The notes under the pieces were generated by a model that searched no databases, had not been told where the DNA came from, and saw only the letters and a program-made list of their open reading frames with translations. Position numbers and translations under genes: made by a program. This document shows, in pieces, positions 1 through 6,894 of a stretch of 42,162 nt of DNA (the first letter of the stretch is position 1; the number at the start of each line of letters is the position of its first letter). The DNA is from Nanobdellota archaeon (lineage in GTDB: Archaea; Nanobdellota; Nanobdellia; SCGC-AAA011-G17; UBA489): the NCBI GenBank assembly GCA_030699455.1, contig JAUYMN010000001.1, positions 1-42,162 on the forward strand, given 5' to 3'.

Positions 1-1242
1 GTCAGTAATATATTCAGGAGTATAAAATATTCCTTCTTTCTTTCTCCGAGAACTTTTGTCAGTTTTCAAATCTTCAATATCTGAAATAGACTGTTCGAAG
101 ATATGACCTAAAATATTTACATTAACTTCAGAATTGAAATCAAAAGAAGCCATTAACAAAACATTTCTTATTATAGGATTAATCTTATTTTTATACTTGT
201 GAAATACTTCTTTTTCGTTCTCATTTAATTCTAATTCTTTTTTCTTTAGTTTAGAGTTTTGATTAACATCTTTGAAAAATTTATCATCTCTAAAATCTTT
301 AAAAAATATTTTTGGAGGAATTGGATGTTTAAACAATCCACCATTAAACCCGAATAATTTGACTGGAAAATCGCTTCCTTTATCCAAGTCATTAAACAAG
401 CCAACTAAAACATTGGAAATATTTGAGGAATTTGAGGAAAATAAATGAATATTATCAAGTGTCTTAATAATCCTGTCTTCTATGATTCGCTTATCTATTT
501 TTTCAGTATCTTCTGCAAAAAATACAAACATTAGCCTATTAAGATATAATTGTGCAAAATGAACAGAAGCCTCTCTACTAATACCTGAATTTTCTTCAAA
601 TTCTTTAATTAACATTAACCTTGTTTCGTGATATAATTTATAGAATTCTTTTGTAAATTCTCTTTCTTCAACAATTGACTGCTTAATTACTTCAGTAATA
701 AACCCTTTTTCTACTTGTTCTCTTGAAAAAAGAGCTATAAACTCTTTTAATTTATCTTCGTTAGTTAATTCTGTGAAATCAATTAAATGATATTTTTTAC
801 TGCCTTCATTACGATCAAATAAAACAAATAATCTATAATTTGTTAAAATACCAAATGGAATTATTTTGTCATACAAATAAGAATTTATTTGATTAACAGG
901 AGTTTCTCTTGATTTTTTATCTCTTCCTTGATAAGCCCATAAGTCTTTAGTCTTTGCTCCTTTTGCTTCAAAACAAATAAGATTATTTCCATCTTTCTTA
1001 AATAAAAATTCGATATTTTCTTCTTCGTGTTTAAGACCTTCAAGACTGATGTCATAATCTAATAAATCCCTAAGAATGATATTAGCAAATTCTATATATG
1101 CTTGTTTTTCATTTTCTAATTTTCCACTATTAAAATAATCTAACCATTTATTTACTGCTTTTTTATGTTTAGCAGTTAAAGTAACATTAGAAACTAATCT
1201 TTTAATTGTAGCTTCTTTGAAAAGATAATTTTCTTTACTCAT
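1..1242 (-). CDS. Type IIG restriction enzyme/methyltransferase, N-terminal 414 residues (runs off left edge)
   Basis: An open frame runs from ATG at 1242 to the window edge without a stop. It is absent from the ORF track because its end lies outside. Residues about 75-95 look like a PD-(D/E)xK nuclease core (ENIEF...ICFEAKG, with E78, E92 and K94). Residues 379-390 (GHIFEQSISDIE) and 404-413 (GIFYTPEYIT) are the usual lead-in to an Eco57I/type IIG adenine-methyltransferase domain. The SAM and NPPY motifs would lie beyond the edge. A single polypeptide that both methylates and cuts DNA is inferred from this order. The start overlaps the stop of the upstream RHH gene (ATGA), so the two are probably co-translated. 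A PglX-like or other FYTP methyltransferase is possible, but the nuclease motif favours type IIG. Confidence 0.82.
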   Translation of the reverse strand, partial: MSKENYLFKEATIKRLVSNVTLTAKHKKAVNKWLDYFNSGKLENEKQAYIEFANIILRDLLDYDISLEGLKHEEENIEFLFKKDGNNLICFEAKGAKTKDLWAYQGRDKKSRETPVNQINSYLYDKIIPFGILTNYRLFVLFDRNEGSKKYHLIDFTELTNEDKLKEFIALFSREQVEKGFITEVIKQSIVEEREFTKEFYKLYHETRLMLIKEFEENSGISREASVHFAQLYLNRLMFVFFAEDTEKIDKRIIEDRIIKTLDNIHLFSSNSSNISNVLVGLFNDLDKGSDFPVKLFGFNGGLFKHPIPPKIFFKDFRDDKFFKDVNQNSKLKKKELELNENEKEVFHKYKNKINPIIRNVLLMASFDFNSEVNVNILGHIFEQSISDIEDLKTDKSSRRKKEGIFYTPEYITD

Positions 1243-1385
1243 TTTCTCGCCCCTCTTTTTCTCAATTCTTCTTCCATGCACTTTTCAAACTGACGAGATA
1301 CTATCCAACCTTCTTTTTTACAAATCTCTCTATACTTATCATATAGTTCAGAATTTACTTTTAATGTGATATTTTTTGACTCCAT
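1239..1385 (-). CDS. Small ribbon-helix-helix (CopG-like) protein, 48 aa
   Basis: ATG at 1385 opens a 48-residue frame (MESKNITLKVNSELYDKYRE...) that ends in TGA overlapping the restriction enzyme ATG. A short beta strand (NITLKV) followed by two helices fits the RHH fold of small DNA-binding regulators. A purine-rich GGTGG ribosome-binding site lies 6-10 nt before the ATG, and a TATA box lies about 40 nt upstream. It is too short for the ORF track. Tight translational coupling to a type IIG enzyme suggests a control-protein-like role, timing restriction expression. This is inference; it could equally be an antitoxin-like orphan. Confidence 0.72.
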   Translation of the reverse strand: MESKNITLKVNSELYDKYREICKKEGWIVSRQFEKCMEEELRKRGARK

Positions 1386-1418
1386 TTAACCCACCAAACT
1401 ATAAATAACTACACATAC

Positions 1419-1427
1419 ATATAAATA
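1419..1427 (-). promoter_or_regulatory. TATA box for the RHH/type IIG operon
   Basis: On the minus strand ATTTATATG lies about 34-42 nt before the RHH start codon, with the expected transcription start near 1397. The placement leaves room for the GGTGG ribosome-binding site, so this is a leadered transcript. Confidence 0.5.
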
Positions 1428-1440
1428 TTGTTATAATTTC

Positions 1441-1860
1441 CACCCTCGCTTCTCTCCCACCCTTTCTTTTGGGAAAAGAACCAAAAGTAAAAGCCCCCTG
1501 TAAACTACCACAAGCTAAAGCCCGTGGCATTGACTAACGTAGTTGATTATTGTTTTTTGTTCTTGATGTATCGCTTCGCTCATTTGATAGAACGACAAAA
1601 CTCCCACCGTGCTTCGCACATATACACTCGCTACGCTCGAATTGATTGGAACTTAAACACAATTGAACTTAATCGCTGTTAAACTCGTACATTGGAACTT
1701 GAATTTTAGTGCAACGTTCCGTAGCGAAGTGGAGGAAAAATTCAAAGTAAATTTGAAGTCCGTCCATCAAGCGAACACAGTGAACAATCAAGACACAGAA
1801 TTGAGGGGGCAATTTCTATTTTATCAAAGCCGAAGGCTTATCAAGTTAATAAATTAGGAG
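1441..1860. other. Repeat-like non-coding stretch of unusual composition
   Basis: These 420 bases carry no convincing gene; the 64-aa ORF at 1663 has no family features. The base composition is visibly richer in GC than the flanks, with recurrent CGCTTCGCT, GCTTCGCAC, CGCTACGCTCG and GTAGCGAAG strings. Small hairpins include CTTTTGG/CCAAAAG (1466-1487), the IS200/IS605-like hairpin at 1508-1527, TTCAAA/TTTGAA (near 1741-1760) and AAGCC/GGCTT (1827-1839). It reads as decayed mobile or repeat DNA between the restriction locus and a broken toxin-antitoxin pair. Confidence 0.5.
1508..1527 (-). repeat. IS200/IS605-type end hairpin (possible remnant)
   Basis: On the minus strand CCACGGGC-TTTA-GCTTGTGG folds into an 8-bp stem with two G-T pairs and a 4-nt loop, followed by TAGTTTAC. 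Short subterminal hairpins with nearby TTAC-type sequence are typical of IS200/IS605 (TnpA/TnpB) element ends. No tnpA or tnpB frame is present nearby, so at most this is a remnant or a non-autonomous element. Confidence 0.35.
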
Positions 1861-1935
1861 TCACCGTTCAAGAATAGCAAACTATTTAAATAAGTTTATC
1901 TTATAGTAAGAAAATAAGAATAATGGAGGTAATAA

Positions 1936-2184
1936 ATGACTCTTGAAACTGTAAAAATGTCTTCAAAAGGACAAATCGTCATCCCTCAAGATATAAGGGA
2001 GGAAATTCATGTAGCTGAAGGAACAATCTTTGCTATTGTGGGGAGCAAAGACACCATAATTCTCAAAAAAATCACAACTCCTAGTAAGGAAGACCTCATT
2101 AAAGACTTAGAGGTTTTTGCTAAAAAAGCAAAAATGCAACTTCAAAAGAAGGGAATTAGTGAGAGTGACTTGCGAGCAAAGTAA
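1936..2184 (+). CDS. AbrB/SpoVT-type antitoxin (VapB-like)
   Basis: The 82-residue protein opens with a swapped-hairpin AbrB domain: TVKMSSKGQIVIPQDIREEI is the family signature at residues 5-24. The C-terminal half is charged and helical, as expected for the toxin-binding tail. A strong GGAGGT ribosome-binding site lies 5 nt before the ATG, and a TTTAAATA TATA element lies about 45 nt upstream. One base separates its stop from the PIN gene, the usual antitoxin-toxin operon order. By family it should bind its own promoter and neutralise the PIN RNase; here the toxin is broken, leaving it potentially an orphan regulator. Confidence 0.85.
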   Translation: MTLETVKMSSKGQIVIPQDIREEIHVAEGTIFAIVGSKDTIILKKITTPSKEDLIKDLEVFAKKAKMQLQKKGISESDLRAK

Positions 2185-2185
2185 A

Positions 2186-2578
2186 ATGACTGTTACATTT
2201 GACACCAATGCCTTACTCTCAGCTACATTATGGGACGGGAGTGTAGCGCAGAAATTATTACATGATTTGATAAAGCAGAATATTAAGATTTATTCATCGT
2301 TAGAAATTCTCAACGAATACCAAAAAATTTTGAAAAGAGACTTTGACTTCTCCGATAAAGATGTGGCAGAAATCATGCAAAAGATTCTTGCATTTATAAC
2401 TTTAGTTAAACCAGAAATCAAAGTGAGTGTTGTCAAAGATGATCCAGATGACAATATAATCATTGAATGCGCCATCTAATCAAAATACATCATCACGTAT
2501 GACAAGCACTTGTTAAATATTGGAGAATACTCAGGGACAAGGATAATCAGACCAGAAGAAGCAAGAGCCATATTTTGA
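2186..2578 (+). pseudogene. PIN-domain toxin (VapC-like), interrupted by an in-frame TAA
   Basis: Translation from ATG 2186 gives a PIN domain: VTFDTNALLSA carries the first acidic residue, ILNEYQKIL the second, and DPDDNIIIECAI the third. Then TAA occurs at 2477-2479. The same frame continues without another stop as SKYIITYDKHLL...RPEEARAIF to TGA at 2576-2578, which is the normal PIN C-terminus. Spacing between ECAI and KYI is about two residues shorter than usual, so a small deletion probably created the stop. The fourth catalytic Asp (in YDKHLL) lies beyond it, so the truncated product should be inactive. The ORF-track start at 2117 is too early; ATG 2186 follows the antitoxin stop by one base. 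Confidence 0.82.
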
Positions 2579-2615
2579 TACGTTCAGTGAGAGTAAAAGC
2601 GACCCAAACCTGCTT

Positions 2616-2993
2616 TTAGAATTTCCCGGAATTTATATGCAGTTTATCTCCTAACTTTAAGTTTGAAGTGATATTTTTTGCTGTTTCAAGGATTGCTAAA
2701 GCTCTTTTTCTTGGATTAACCAACGGAGTAAAAGGCCTAATATTCCGGGCTATGTGAACTATACTTCCAGACTTATTTATCCATACAGCATCTATTGGGT
2801 AGAATACAAAAAACATATGTATTGGAATGTTTTTTTCTTCTTTGAATTTCAGCAGAATTGACTCATTATTTTTTAATTTCCTTGTAAACATCAAGCCTTT
2901 AATTTGTGATGAAACAGTAGAATAAATCCTTGCATCAGTTGAGAACTTCCTCTTTTGATTTTTTATATTAACAATCATTGGTATTTTATGCAC
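2616..2993 (-). CDS. DUF192 family protein
   Basis: The 125-residue protein matches DUF192 (COG1430): GLMFTRKL near residue 34, then IPIHMFFVFYPIDAVWINKSGSIVH and the LETA..I...L..GDK.. ending. These are the conserved blocks of the family, a small beta barrel of unknown function. Many members have a signal peptide; none is seen here, so a cytoplasmic location is likely. The start overlaps the end of the upstream Memo-like gene by 19 nt, and an alternative start is Met6. The two genes are probably one operon. Confidence 0.85.
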   Translation of the reverse strand: MHKIPMIVNIKNQKRKFSTDARIYSTVSSQIKGLMFTRKLKNNESILLKFKEEKNIPIHMFFVFYPIDAVWINKSGSIVHIARNIRPFTPLVNPRKRALAILETAKNITSNLKLGDKLHINSGKF

Positions 2994-3754
2994 GCATAAT
3001 ACATCCTGTCTTTTGATGCCTGATGATTAATTATTACCGGTTTCTTGTTTTGCATTCTTGCTAATTCTAATATAGTTAATAATGGTGCTATCTCTTTTAT
3101 GTCTTTTTGTTTTCTTTTTTTGTAATTAATCAATGCTTCTGGATCTCCTGATTGTATATACTGCAGTGTTGCTGTGTCTTCTATGTTTGAAGAGGCTATT
3201 ATTGTAGCTTTGTCTTGAATTTTGAATAATGCTTCCGCTAAAATCTGTATATCTTTTATTGAGTCAATATTTATTGATATGGGTATGAATGATAACTCAG
3301 ATAATTTATCCCTCGATGCAAACTGTAGCCATGGCAGTTGAATTTCTATCGAATGCTCATTCTCATGTGCTGTATGCTCATTAATTAGCTGTGGAAACAG
3401 GTTTGATAATTCTTTTCCTATCTCTTGATTTGTTTTTACAGGCCCTAATGGAGTTTCCCAATCAGCAAATAGATATGTTGAGAATTTAGTTGTTGAATGG
3501 TGATTTGTTCCAAGAATAATGTATGTTTTTGGAAATTTTGCTTCTGCTATGTCTTTGTACCCCCATGACATGCATGATCCAGCTTTTTCAATTTTTTCTG
3601 ATGGTGTTATCAACAGTTTTATTTCTGTATCTCTTCTTGAGGATTGTAATGTTCCTGGACCATTTTTGTGCATAAATGCATTTACTATCGCACTATCCAA
3701 TCTTTCAAAAGTATTTGGATAATATTCCGGACACGCTATGGGCTTTCTATTCAT
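2975..3754 (-). CDS. Memo-like protein (AmmeMemoRadiSam system protein B family)
   Basis: The 259-residue protein shows the Memo/LigB-like fold signatures: CPEYYPNTFERLD at the N-terminus (usual AGxFYPxxxxxL), ILGTNHHS (usual GPNHxG), WETPLGPVKTN, and HENEHSIEIQLPWLQ, which is diagnostic. Some positions look eroded. The usual VPHAGY segment is replaced by TPSEKIEKAG, and the SSDxxHY block reads SSNIEDT. A metal-dependent role is therefore uncertain. Family function is poorly defined; Memo often neighbours an AMMECR1 and a radical-SAM gene, neither of which is in the window. It leads a two-gene operon with DUF192. Confidence 0.82.
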   Translation of the reverse strand: MNRKPIACPEYYPNTFERLDSAIVNAFMHKNGPGTLQSSRRDTEIKLLITPSEKIEKAGSCMSWGYKDIAEAKFPKTYIILGTNHHSTTKFSTYLFADWETPLGPVKTNQEIGKELSNLFPQLINEHTAHENEHSIEIQLPWLQFASRDKLSELSFIPISINIDSIKDIQILAEALFKIQDKATIIASSNIEDTATLQYIQSGDPEALINYKKRKQKDIKEIAPLLTILELARMQNKKPVIINHQASKDRMYYACIKYQ

Positions 3755-3831
3755 TGATTAAACACCAAAAAAAGAGTATAAAAACATTGTGAGATTAATC
3801 CAGCTAGATTATATAAATAAAAAAAAGAAAA

Positions 3832-3848
3832 AAGGACTTAACGTCCTT
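3832..3848 (-). terminator. Hairpin plus U-tract terminator of the pilin gene
   Basis: AAGGAC-TTAAC-GTCCTT forms a 6-bp stem that includes part of the pilin stop codon. On the minus strand it is followed by a long T-rich run (TTTTTTCTTTTTTTT), giving an intrinsic terminator downstream of the pilin gene. Confidence 0.65.
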
Positions 3849-4302
3849 ATGCTTCGACCTGTGATACTAGATTAACAACTTTGCTATGTGGTAATCCACC
3901 TGTTACTTGGTAACTTAGTGTTAACACGTCATCCGCCCCACTATACCTCTCACCAACAACCAAGCTACCACCACAGGTATCAGTTACTACATTTACACTA
4001 TCACCCTCTGGAATAGCAACAGGGGTTGCTGTAGTACCACATGAATCTGATCCCAATGTCACAGTTGCTAATCCTGAGCCCAATCCATTCTGTACATTTA
4101 TTGTAATAGTATCTGCGCCCCCATCAACCTTAAAATCATTACAATGCAATCCGGGTGATATTGTACATACCGACGGCAAGAATTTTGCCGGACTTAAGAC
4201 ACCAAAGAAGGCTAATGCTCCTATCGCTACAAGAACAACTAATAATGCCCAACCATAGGTCATTAAGAACTCCATTGCTGCCTGTCCTCTTTTTTTCATC
4301 AT
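3847..4302 (-). CDS. Class III signal peptide pilin-like protein
   Basis: The 151-residue protein starts MMKKRGQAAMEFLMTYGWALLVVLVAIGALAFF: a basic n-region, a G-Q prepilin peptidase site (KKRG|QAAMEF) and a hydrophobic helix, as in archaeal type IV pilins. After cleavage the helix would form the filament core. The mature part is beta-rich with four cysteines (VCTI, LHCN, DSCG, DTCG), likely two disulfides. A GGAGG site 9 nt before the ATG and a TATA box near 4369-4376 give a leadered transcript, consistent with strong expression. A second, longer member lies at 20107, sharing the KFLPxVC motif. Confidence 0.85.
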   Translation of the reverse strand: MMKKRGQAAMEFLMTYGWALLVVLVAIGALAFFGVLSPAKFLPSVCTISPGLHCNDFKVDGGADTITINVQNGLGSGLATVTLGSDSCGTTATPVAIPEGDSVNVVTDTCGGSLVVGERYSGADDVLTLSYQVTGGLPHSKVVNLVSQVEA

Positions 4303-4368
4303 AATTAAAAACCTCCTTTTGTCTTTTTAGTATCATGATGTATGATAAGGTGAAATGGTAGCCAGTAG

Positions 4369-4376
4369 TATATAAA
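4369..4376 (-). promoter_or_regulatory. TATA box of the pilin gene
   Basis: TTTATATA on the minus strand places transcription start near 4347, giving a roughly 45-nt leader containing the GGAGGTTT ribosome-binding site at about 4312. The 4303-4474 gap holds this promoter and the divergent one for minD (TTTTAAAAG near 4446, probably leaderless); nothing else is evident. Confidence 0.5.
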
Positions 4377-4474
4377 CTTAACTTATAGTGTGTTATCACT
4401 TTTGAGTATTGATAAGGTAAATTTAATTTTTTATTCTTAACAAGTTTTAAAAGCTAGAAATATTTACAGTTATC

Positions 4475-5260
4475 ATGACTCTGATTGCAAGTGTTTCCAG
4501 TTCAAAAGGAGGATCTGGTAAAAGCACAACTTCTATAAATTTAGGTGTTGCTTTAAGCAGTTTTGGCAAAGATGTTACTATAATAGATGCTAATTTGAGC
4601 ACTCCTTATCTAAGCATGTATCTTGGCGCACCAGATGTACCTATCACACTACATCATGTATTAAGTGGAAATGCACATATTAAAGAAGCAATTTATGAAC
4701 ACAGTTCAGGTGCAAAAATAATTCCCGGATGCATAAGCAGTCATGAGAATTTTGATAAATTAAGTTTAGATGATTTGCAAAGTCATTTGAAACATTTGAA
4801 TTCTGATATTGTTGTTTTAGATGGAGCTCCTGGTTTAGATGGTGAAGCAAAATCTGCAATTGCATTGTCTCATGAGGTTTTGGCAGTTACTACACCTGAA
4901 CTTCCAAGTGTTGCACATTGCTTGAAAACAGTGAGAATGGCAGAAAAAATGGATAAAAGAATCTCCGGAATTGTGTTAACAAGGGCTGGTCATGAAACAG
5001 ATATTAAGAGAACTAATGTTGAGACTATTTTAGAACATCCTGTTATTGGTATTGTACCAGAAGATGATTATATGAAGAAGGCTGCTATGAAGAGAGAACC
5101 AGTTCTTTCTGTTTTTCCTAATTCTCCTTCTGCTATTGCATATCATAATTTAGCAGGCTATTTAATTGGCAATAAACATATGTTAGAAATGAAGAGTTAT
5201 GTTAATCCTGAAAATGCTGGAATTAAAATTTTGAGATGGGCTTTAGGTATTAAAAAATGA
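4475..5260 (+). CDS. minD: MinD/ParA-family ATPase
   Basis: The 261-residue protein carries the deviant Walker A SKGGSGKST at residues 10-18 (signature Lys11 plus Lys16), a switch I/A' region (IIDANLSTPYLSMYLG) and Walker B (IVVLDGAPGL). The last residues (IKILRWALGIKK) form an amphipathic basic helix like the bacterial MinD membrane-targeting sequence, so it may bind the membrane when ATP-bound. Archaeal MinD homologues can position appendages or chemoreceptor arrays rather than FtsZ; no MinC or MinE is seen. A divergent pilin gene lies next to it. The ATG is probably the first transcribed codon (TATA near 4446). It overlaps the next gene by 4 nt. Confidence 0.88.
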   Translation: MTLIASVSSSKGGSGKSTTSINLGVALSSFGKDVTIIDANLSTPYLSMYLGAPDVPITLHHVLSGNAHIKEAIYEHSSGAKIIPGCISSHENFDKLSLDDLQSHLKHLNSDIVVLDGAPGLDGEAKSAIALSHEVLAVTTPELPSVAHCLKTVRMAEKMDKRISGIVLTRAGHETDIKRTNVETILEHPVIGIVPEDDYMKKAAMKREPVLSVFPNSPSAIAYHNLAGYLIGNKHMLEMKSYVNPENAGIKILRWALGIKK

Positions 5261-5712
5261 ACAAATTGAATAATTTTGACAACAAAACATCATTTTTTAA
5301 ATATCTTAAAAAATTGTTTCAAGATAGCAACACAATTATTTTGACAGGTTCTATGGTTCATAAATCTATTAAAAATTTCTCAGATTTTGATTTGGAAGTG
5401 TATGGAAAATCTATTAAAAAACCTTACTATGAACTTGTTTGGATTAGTGGAAAATTAGTGCTTCTTTCTGCTTACTTTTATAAATTTGAAAAAGGAATTT
5501 CTAAAGCTCCTCCAAAAGGAACAAAAATTATCAAAGGAGAGTACAACACTGCCATAAATAAAAGAACGCCTGCTACATTGTATTCTGAAGGAAAATATTC
5601 TAGTAAAGAAGTAATCAGGAGAGAATGCCAGCTTGTGGCAGATTTCTTATTCAAATATTTTAGGTCAAAAAATAAAAAGTATCTTCAGTATGTCCAAAAA
5701 AGAATAAATTAA
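5257..5712 (+). CDS. Nucleotidyltransferase-fold protein, function unknown
   Basis: The 151-residue protein has an N-terminal minimal nucleotidyltransferase-like motif, TGSMVHKSIKNFSDFDLEVYG (residues about 30-50): GS followed by S-D-F-D-L-E, two carboxylates as in pol-beta NTases. The rest is basic and helical. ATG overlaps the minD stop (ATGA), so it is co-translated with minD. It may adenylylate or otherwise modify a partner, but the target is unknown. It is unusual to see this gene fused to a minD operon. The third carboxylate typical of active NTases is not obvious. Confidence 0.6.
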   Translation: MNKLNNFDNKTSFFKYLKKLFQDSNTIILTGSMVHKSIKNFSDFDLEVYGKSIKKPYYELVWISGKLVLLSAYFYKFEKGISKAPPKGTKIIKGEYNTAINKRTPATLYSEGKYSSKEVIRRECQLVADFLFKYFRSKNKKYLQYVQKRIN

Positions 5713-5719
5713 ATTGAAA

Positions 5720-5917
5720 ATTAGGAATCTGTAAACTTAATTAATGATGGTTCCATTCCACATGGAGATTAGTTATAATATGTTCTCTAGACCACTCAAA
5801 TCTGACCAGTTTTGAGGCTAAAAAAGAAGAAAACATTTCTAGAAGCAAAACACCAGTTCTAAAATTAGGTCATCAAAAAATACCATTAATTAACAGATTC
5901 GGATTTAGAAACATTTA
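5720..5917 (+). repeat. Direct repeat flank, copy 1 (upstream of NTase/HEPN module)
   Basis: Two conserved blocks occur here: a 21-bp block at 5720-5740 (ATTAGGAATCTGTAAACTTAA) and a 30-bp block at 5888-5917 starting AATTAACAGATTCGG. Both recur in the same order at 6895-7035 with 19/21 and 28/30 identities. The middle part is not conserved. The second block includes the BRE/TATA region (GAAACATTTATATAT) of the module promoter. No gene is seen in this gap. Confidence 0.75.
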
Positions 5918-5935
5918 TATATCATATTACAAATA

Positions 5936-5951
5936 TGTAACATATGTTACA
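5936..5951 (+). promoter_or_regulatory. Perfect 16-bp palindrome overlapping the start of the NTase gene (operator)
   Basis: TGTAACATATGTTACA is a perfect inverted repeat spanning the ATG at 5944; a further TTACA half-site lies just upstream (TTACA-AATA-TGTAA). The TATA box TTTATATAT at 5914-5922 puts transcription start at about 5943-5945, so the transcript is probably leaderless and the palindrome sits on the start site. The encoded N-terminal winged helix is the obvious candidate repressor. Confidence 0.6.
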
Positions 5952-6483
5952 AAAAAGTAGTATGATTAGAACTTTGGAGATTTTTTTTATTAGTCCCAAT
6001 AGGAAATACTATCTAATGGATGTTAGTAGAAGTATTGGGCTAGCACATACATCCGTAAAAAAAAATTTAGATAGATTAGTCAAATTAGGATTGTTAATTG
6101 AATCTGTAGAAAAGAGAGGGGAGAGAAAATTCCCACTCTATATAGCTAATAGAGATAATAATTTGTTTAAGGAATATAAGATAATCTATAACTTGTCATC
6201 TCTTTTTGAATCTGGTCTGATTGAATTTATAGAAGGAGAACTTATGCCCAAATCCATTGTTTTATTTGGAAGTTATCAAAGAGGAGAGGATATTGAAGAT
6301 AGCGACATTGATATTTTTGTTGAGTGTGAGGAAAATGAATTAAATATTGATAAATTTGAAAAAAAATTAAACAGGAAGATACAGCTACATTTTAGGAAAA
6401 ATTTCGATTTATATCCCAAAGAATTAAAAAATAACATAATTAATGGTTTTGTTTTAATGGGTTTTTTAGAAGGGTATAAATGA
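5944..6483 (+). CDS. wHTH-nucleotidyltransferase fusion (MNT antitoxin-like)
   Basis: The 179-residue protein has an N-terminal winged helix (residues about 5-70: LEIFFISPNRKYYLMDVSRSIGLAHTSVKKNLDRLVKLGLL) followed by a minimal nucleotidyltransferase domain with IVLFGSYQRGEDIEDSDIDIFVE (GS-x-R-G...SDIDI, residues about 104-127). In MNT-HEPN systems the NTase AMPylates the HEPN RNase and neutralises it. The C-terminal SDIDIF carboxylates are intact. It overlaps the HEPN gene by 4 nt. An internal start at 5962 is possible, but the TATA spacing favours 5944. The N-terminal DNA-binding domain suggests it also represses its own promoter. Confidence 0.85.
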   Translation: MLQKSSMIRTLEIFFISPNRKYYLMDVSRSIGLAHTSVKKNLDRLVKLGLLIESVEKRGERKFPLYIANRDNNLFKEYKIIYNLSSLFESGLIEFIEGELMPKSIVLFGSYQRGEDIEDSDIDIFVECEENELNIDKFEKKLNRKIQLHFRKNFDLYPKELKNNIINGFVLMGFLEGYK

Positions 6484-6872
6484 TTTTAAAGATTAAACCG
6501 GATAAGCAAAAGGCAAAGTCACTAAAGATAATGGCTGAGATAACTTTAGAGAGATTGGAGAAGACTGACAGAAAAAAATATCCTACAAATACACTTACTG
6601 ATTATTATGATATAATTCATAAATTGATGGAAGCTTTTTGTATGATTGATGGTGTTAAGATGAGTAAAGAAGGAGCACATCAGGAAATTATTGATTATAC
6701 TGCAAAACAATGTAATCTTGATGAACAAACAAGACAATTTTTACAAAAAATGAGAAGCTATAGGAATCGCATTTCTTACGAGGGTTTTATGATACATAAA
6801 AATTATATAACTTTAAATCAAAAAAATATAAAAGAAATTATTGGGAAACTTTTTGATGAGCTGAAGATTTGA
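6480..6872 (+). CDS. HEPN-domain protein (toxin partner of the MNT gene)
   Basis: The 130-residue helical protein has a HEPN signature near its C-terminus, FLQKMRSYRNRISYEGF. The usual catalytic pattern is R-x4-6-H; here the expected His is Tyr (RNRISY), with a His only further on (FMIH). RNase activity is therefore uncertain, and it could be a substrate-binding or degenerate HEPN. ATG overlaps the MNT stop (ATGA), so the pair is co-translated, as in MNT-HEPN toxin-antitoxin operons. No second promoter is visible. Confidence 0.8.
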   Translation: MILKIKPDKQKAKSLKIMAEITLERLEKTDRKKYPTNTLTDYYDIIHKLMEAFCMIDGVKMSKEGAHQEIIDYTAKQCNLDEQTRQFLQKMRSYRNRISYEGFMIHKNYITLNQKNIKEIIGKLFDELKI

Positions 6873-6894
6873 TTGTATTAGATCTGTTTTTGGC

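Noticed and set aside
1663-1857. 64-aa ORF in the repeat-like stretch
   Set aside because: No family features, no ribosome-binding site, and it spans hairpins and repeat-like strings.
2477-2479. BHB intron as explanation for the TAA in the PIN gene
   Set aside because: The frame is continuous on both sides and no bulge-helix-bulge can be drawn; a small deletion is simpler.
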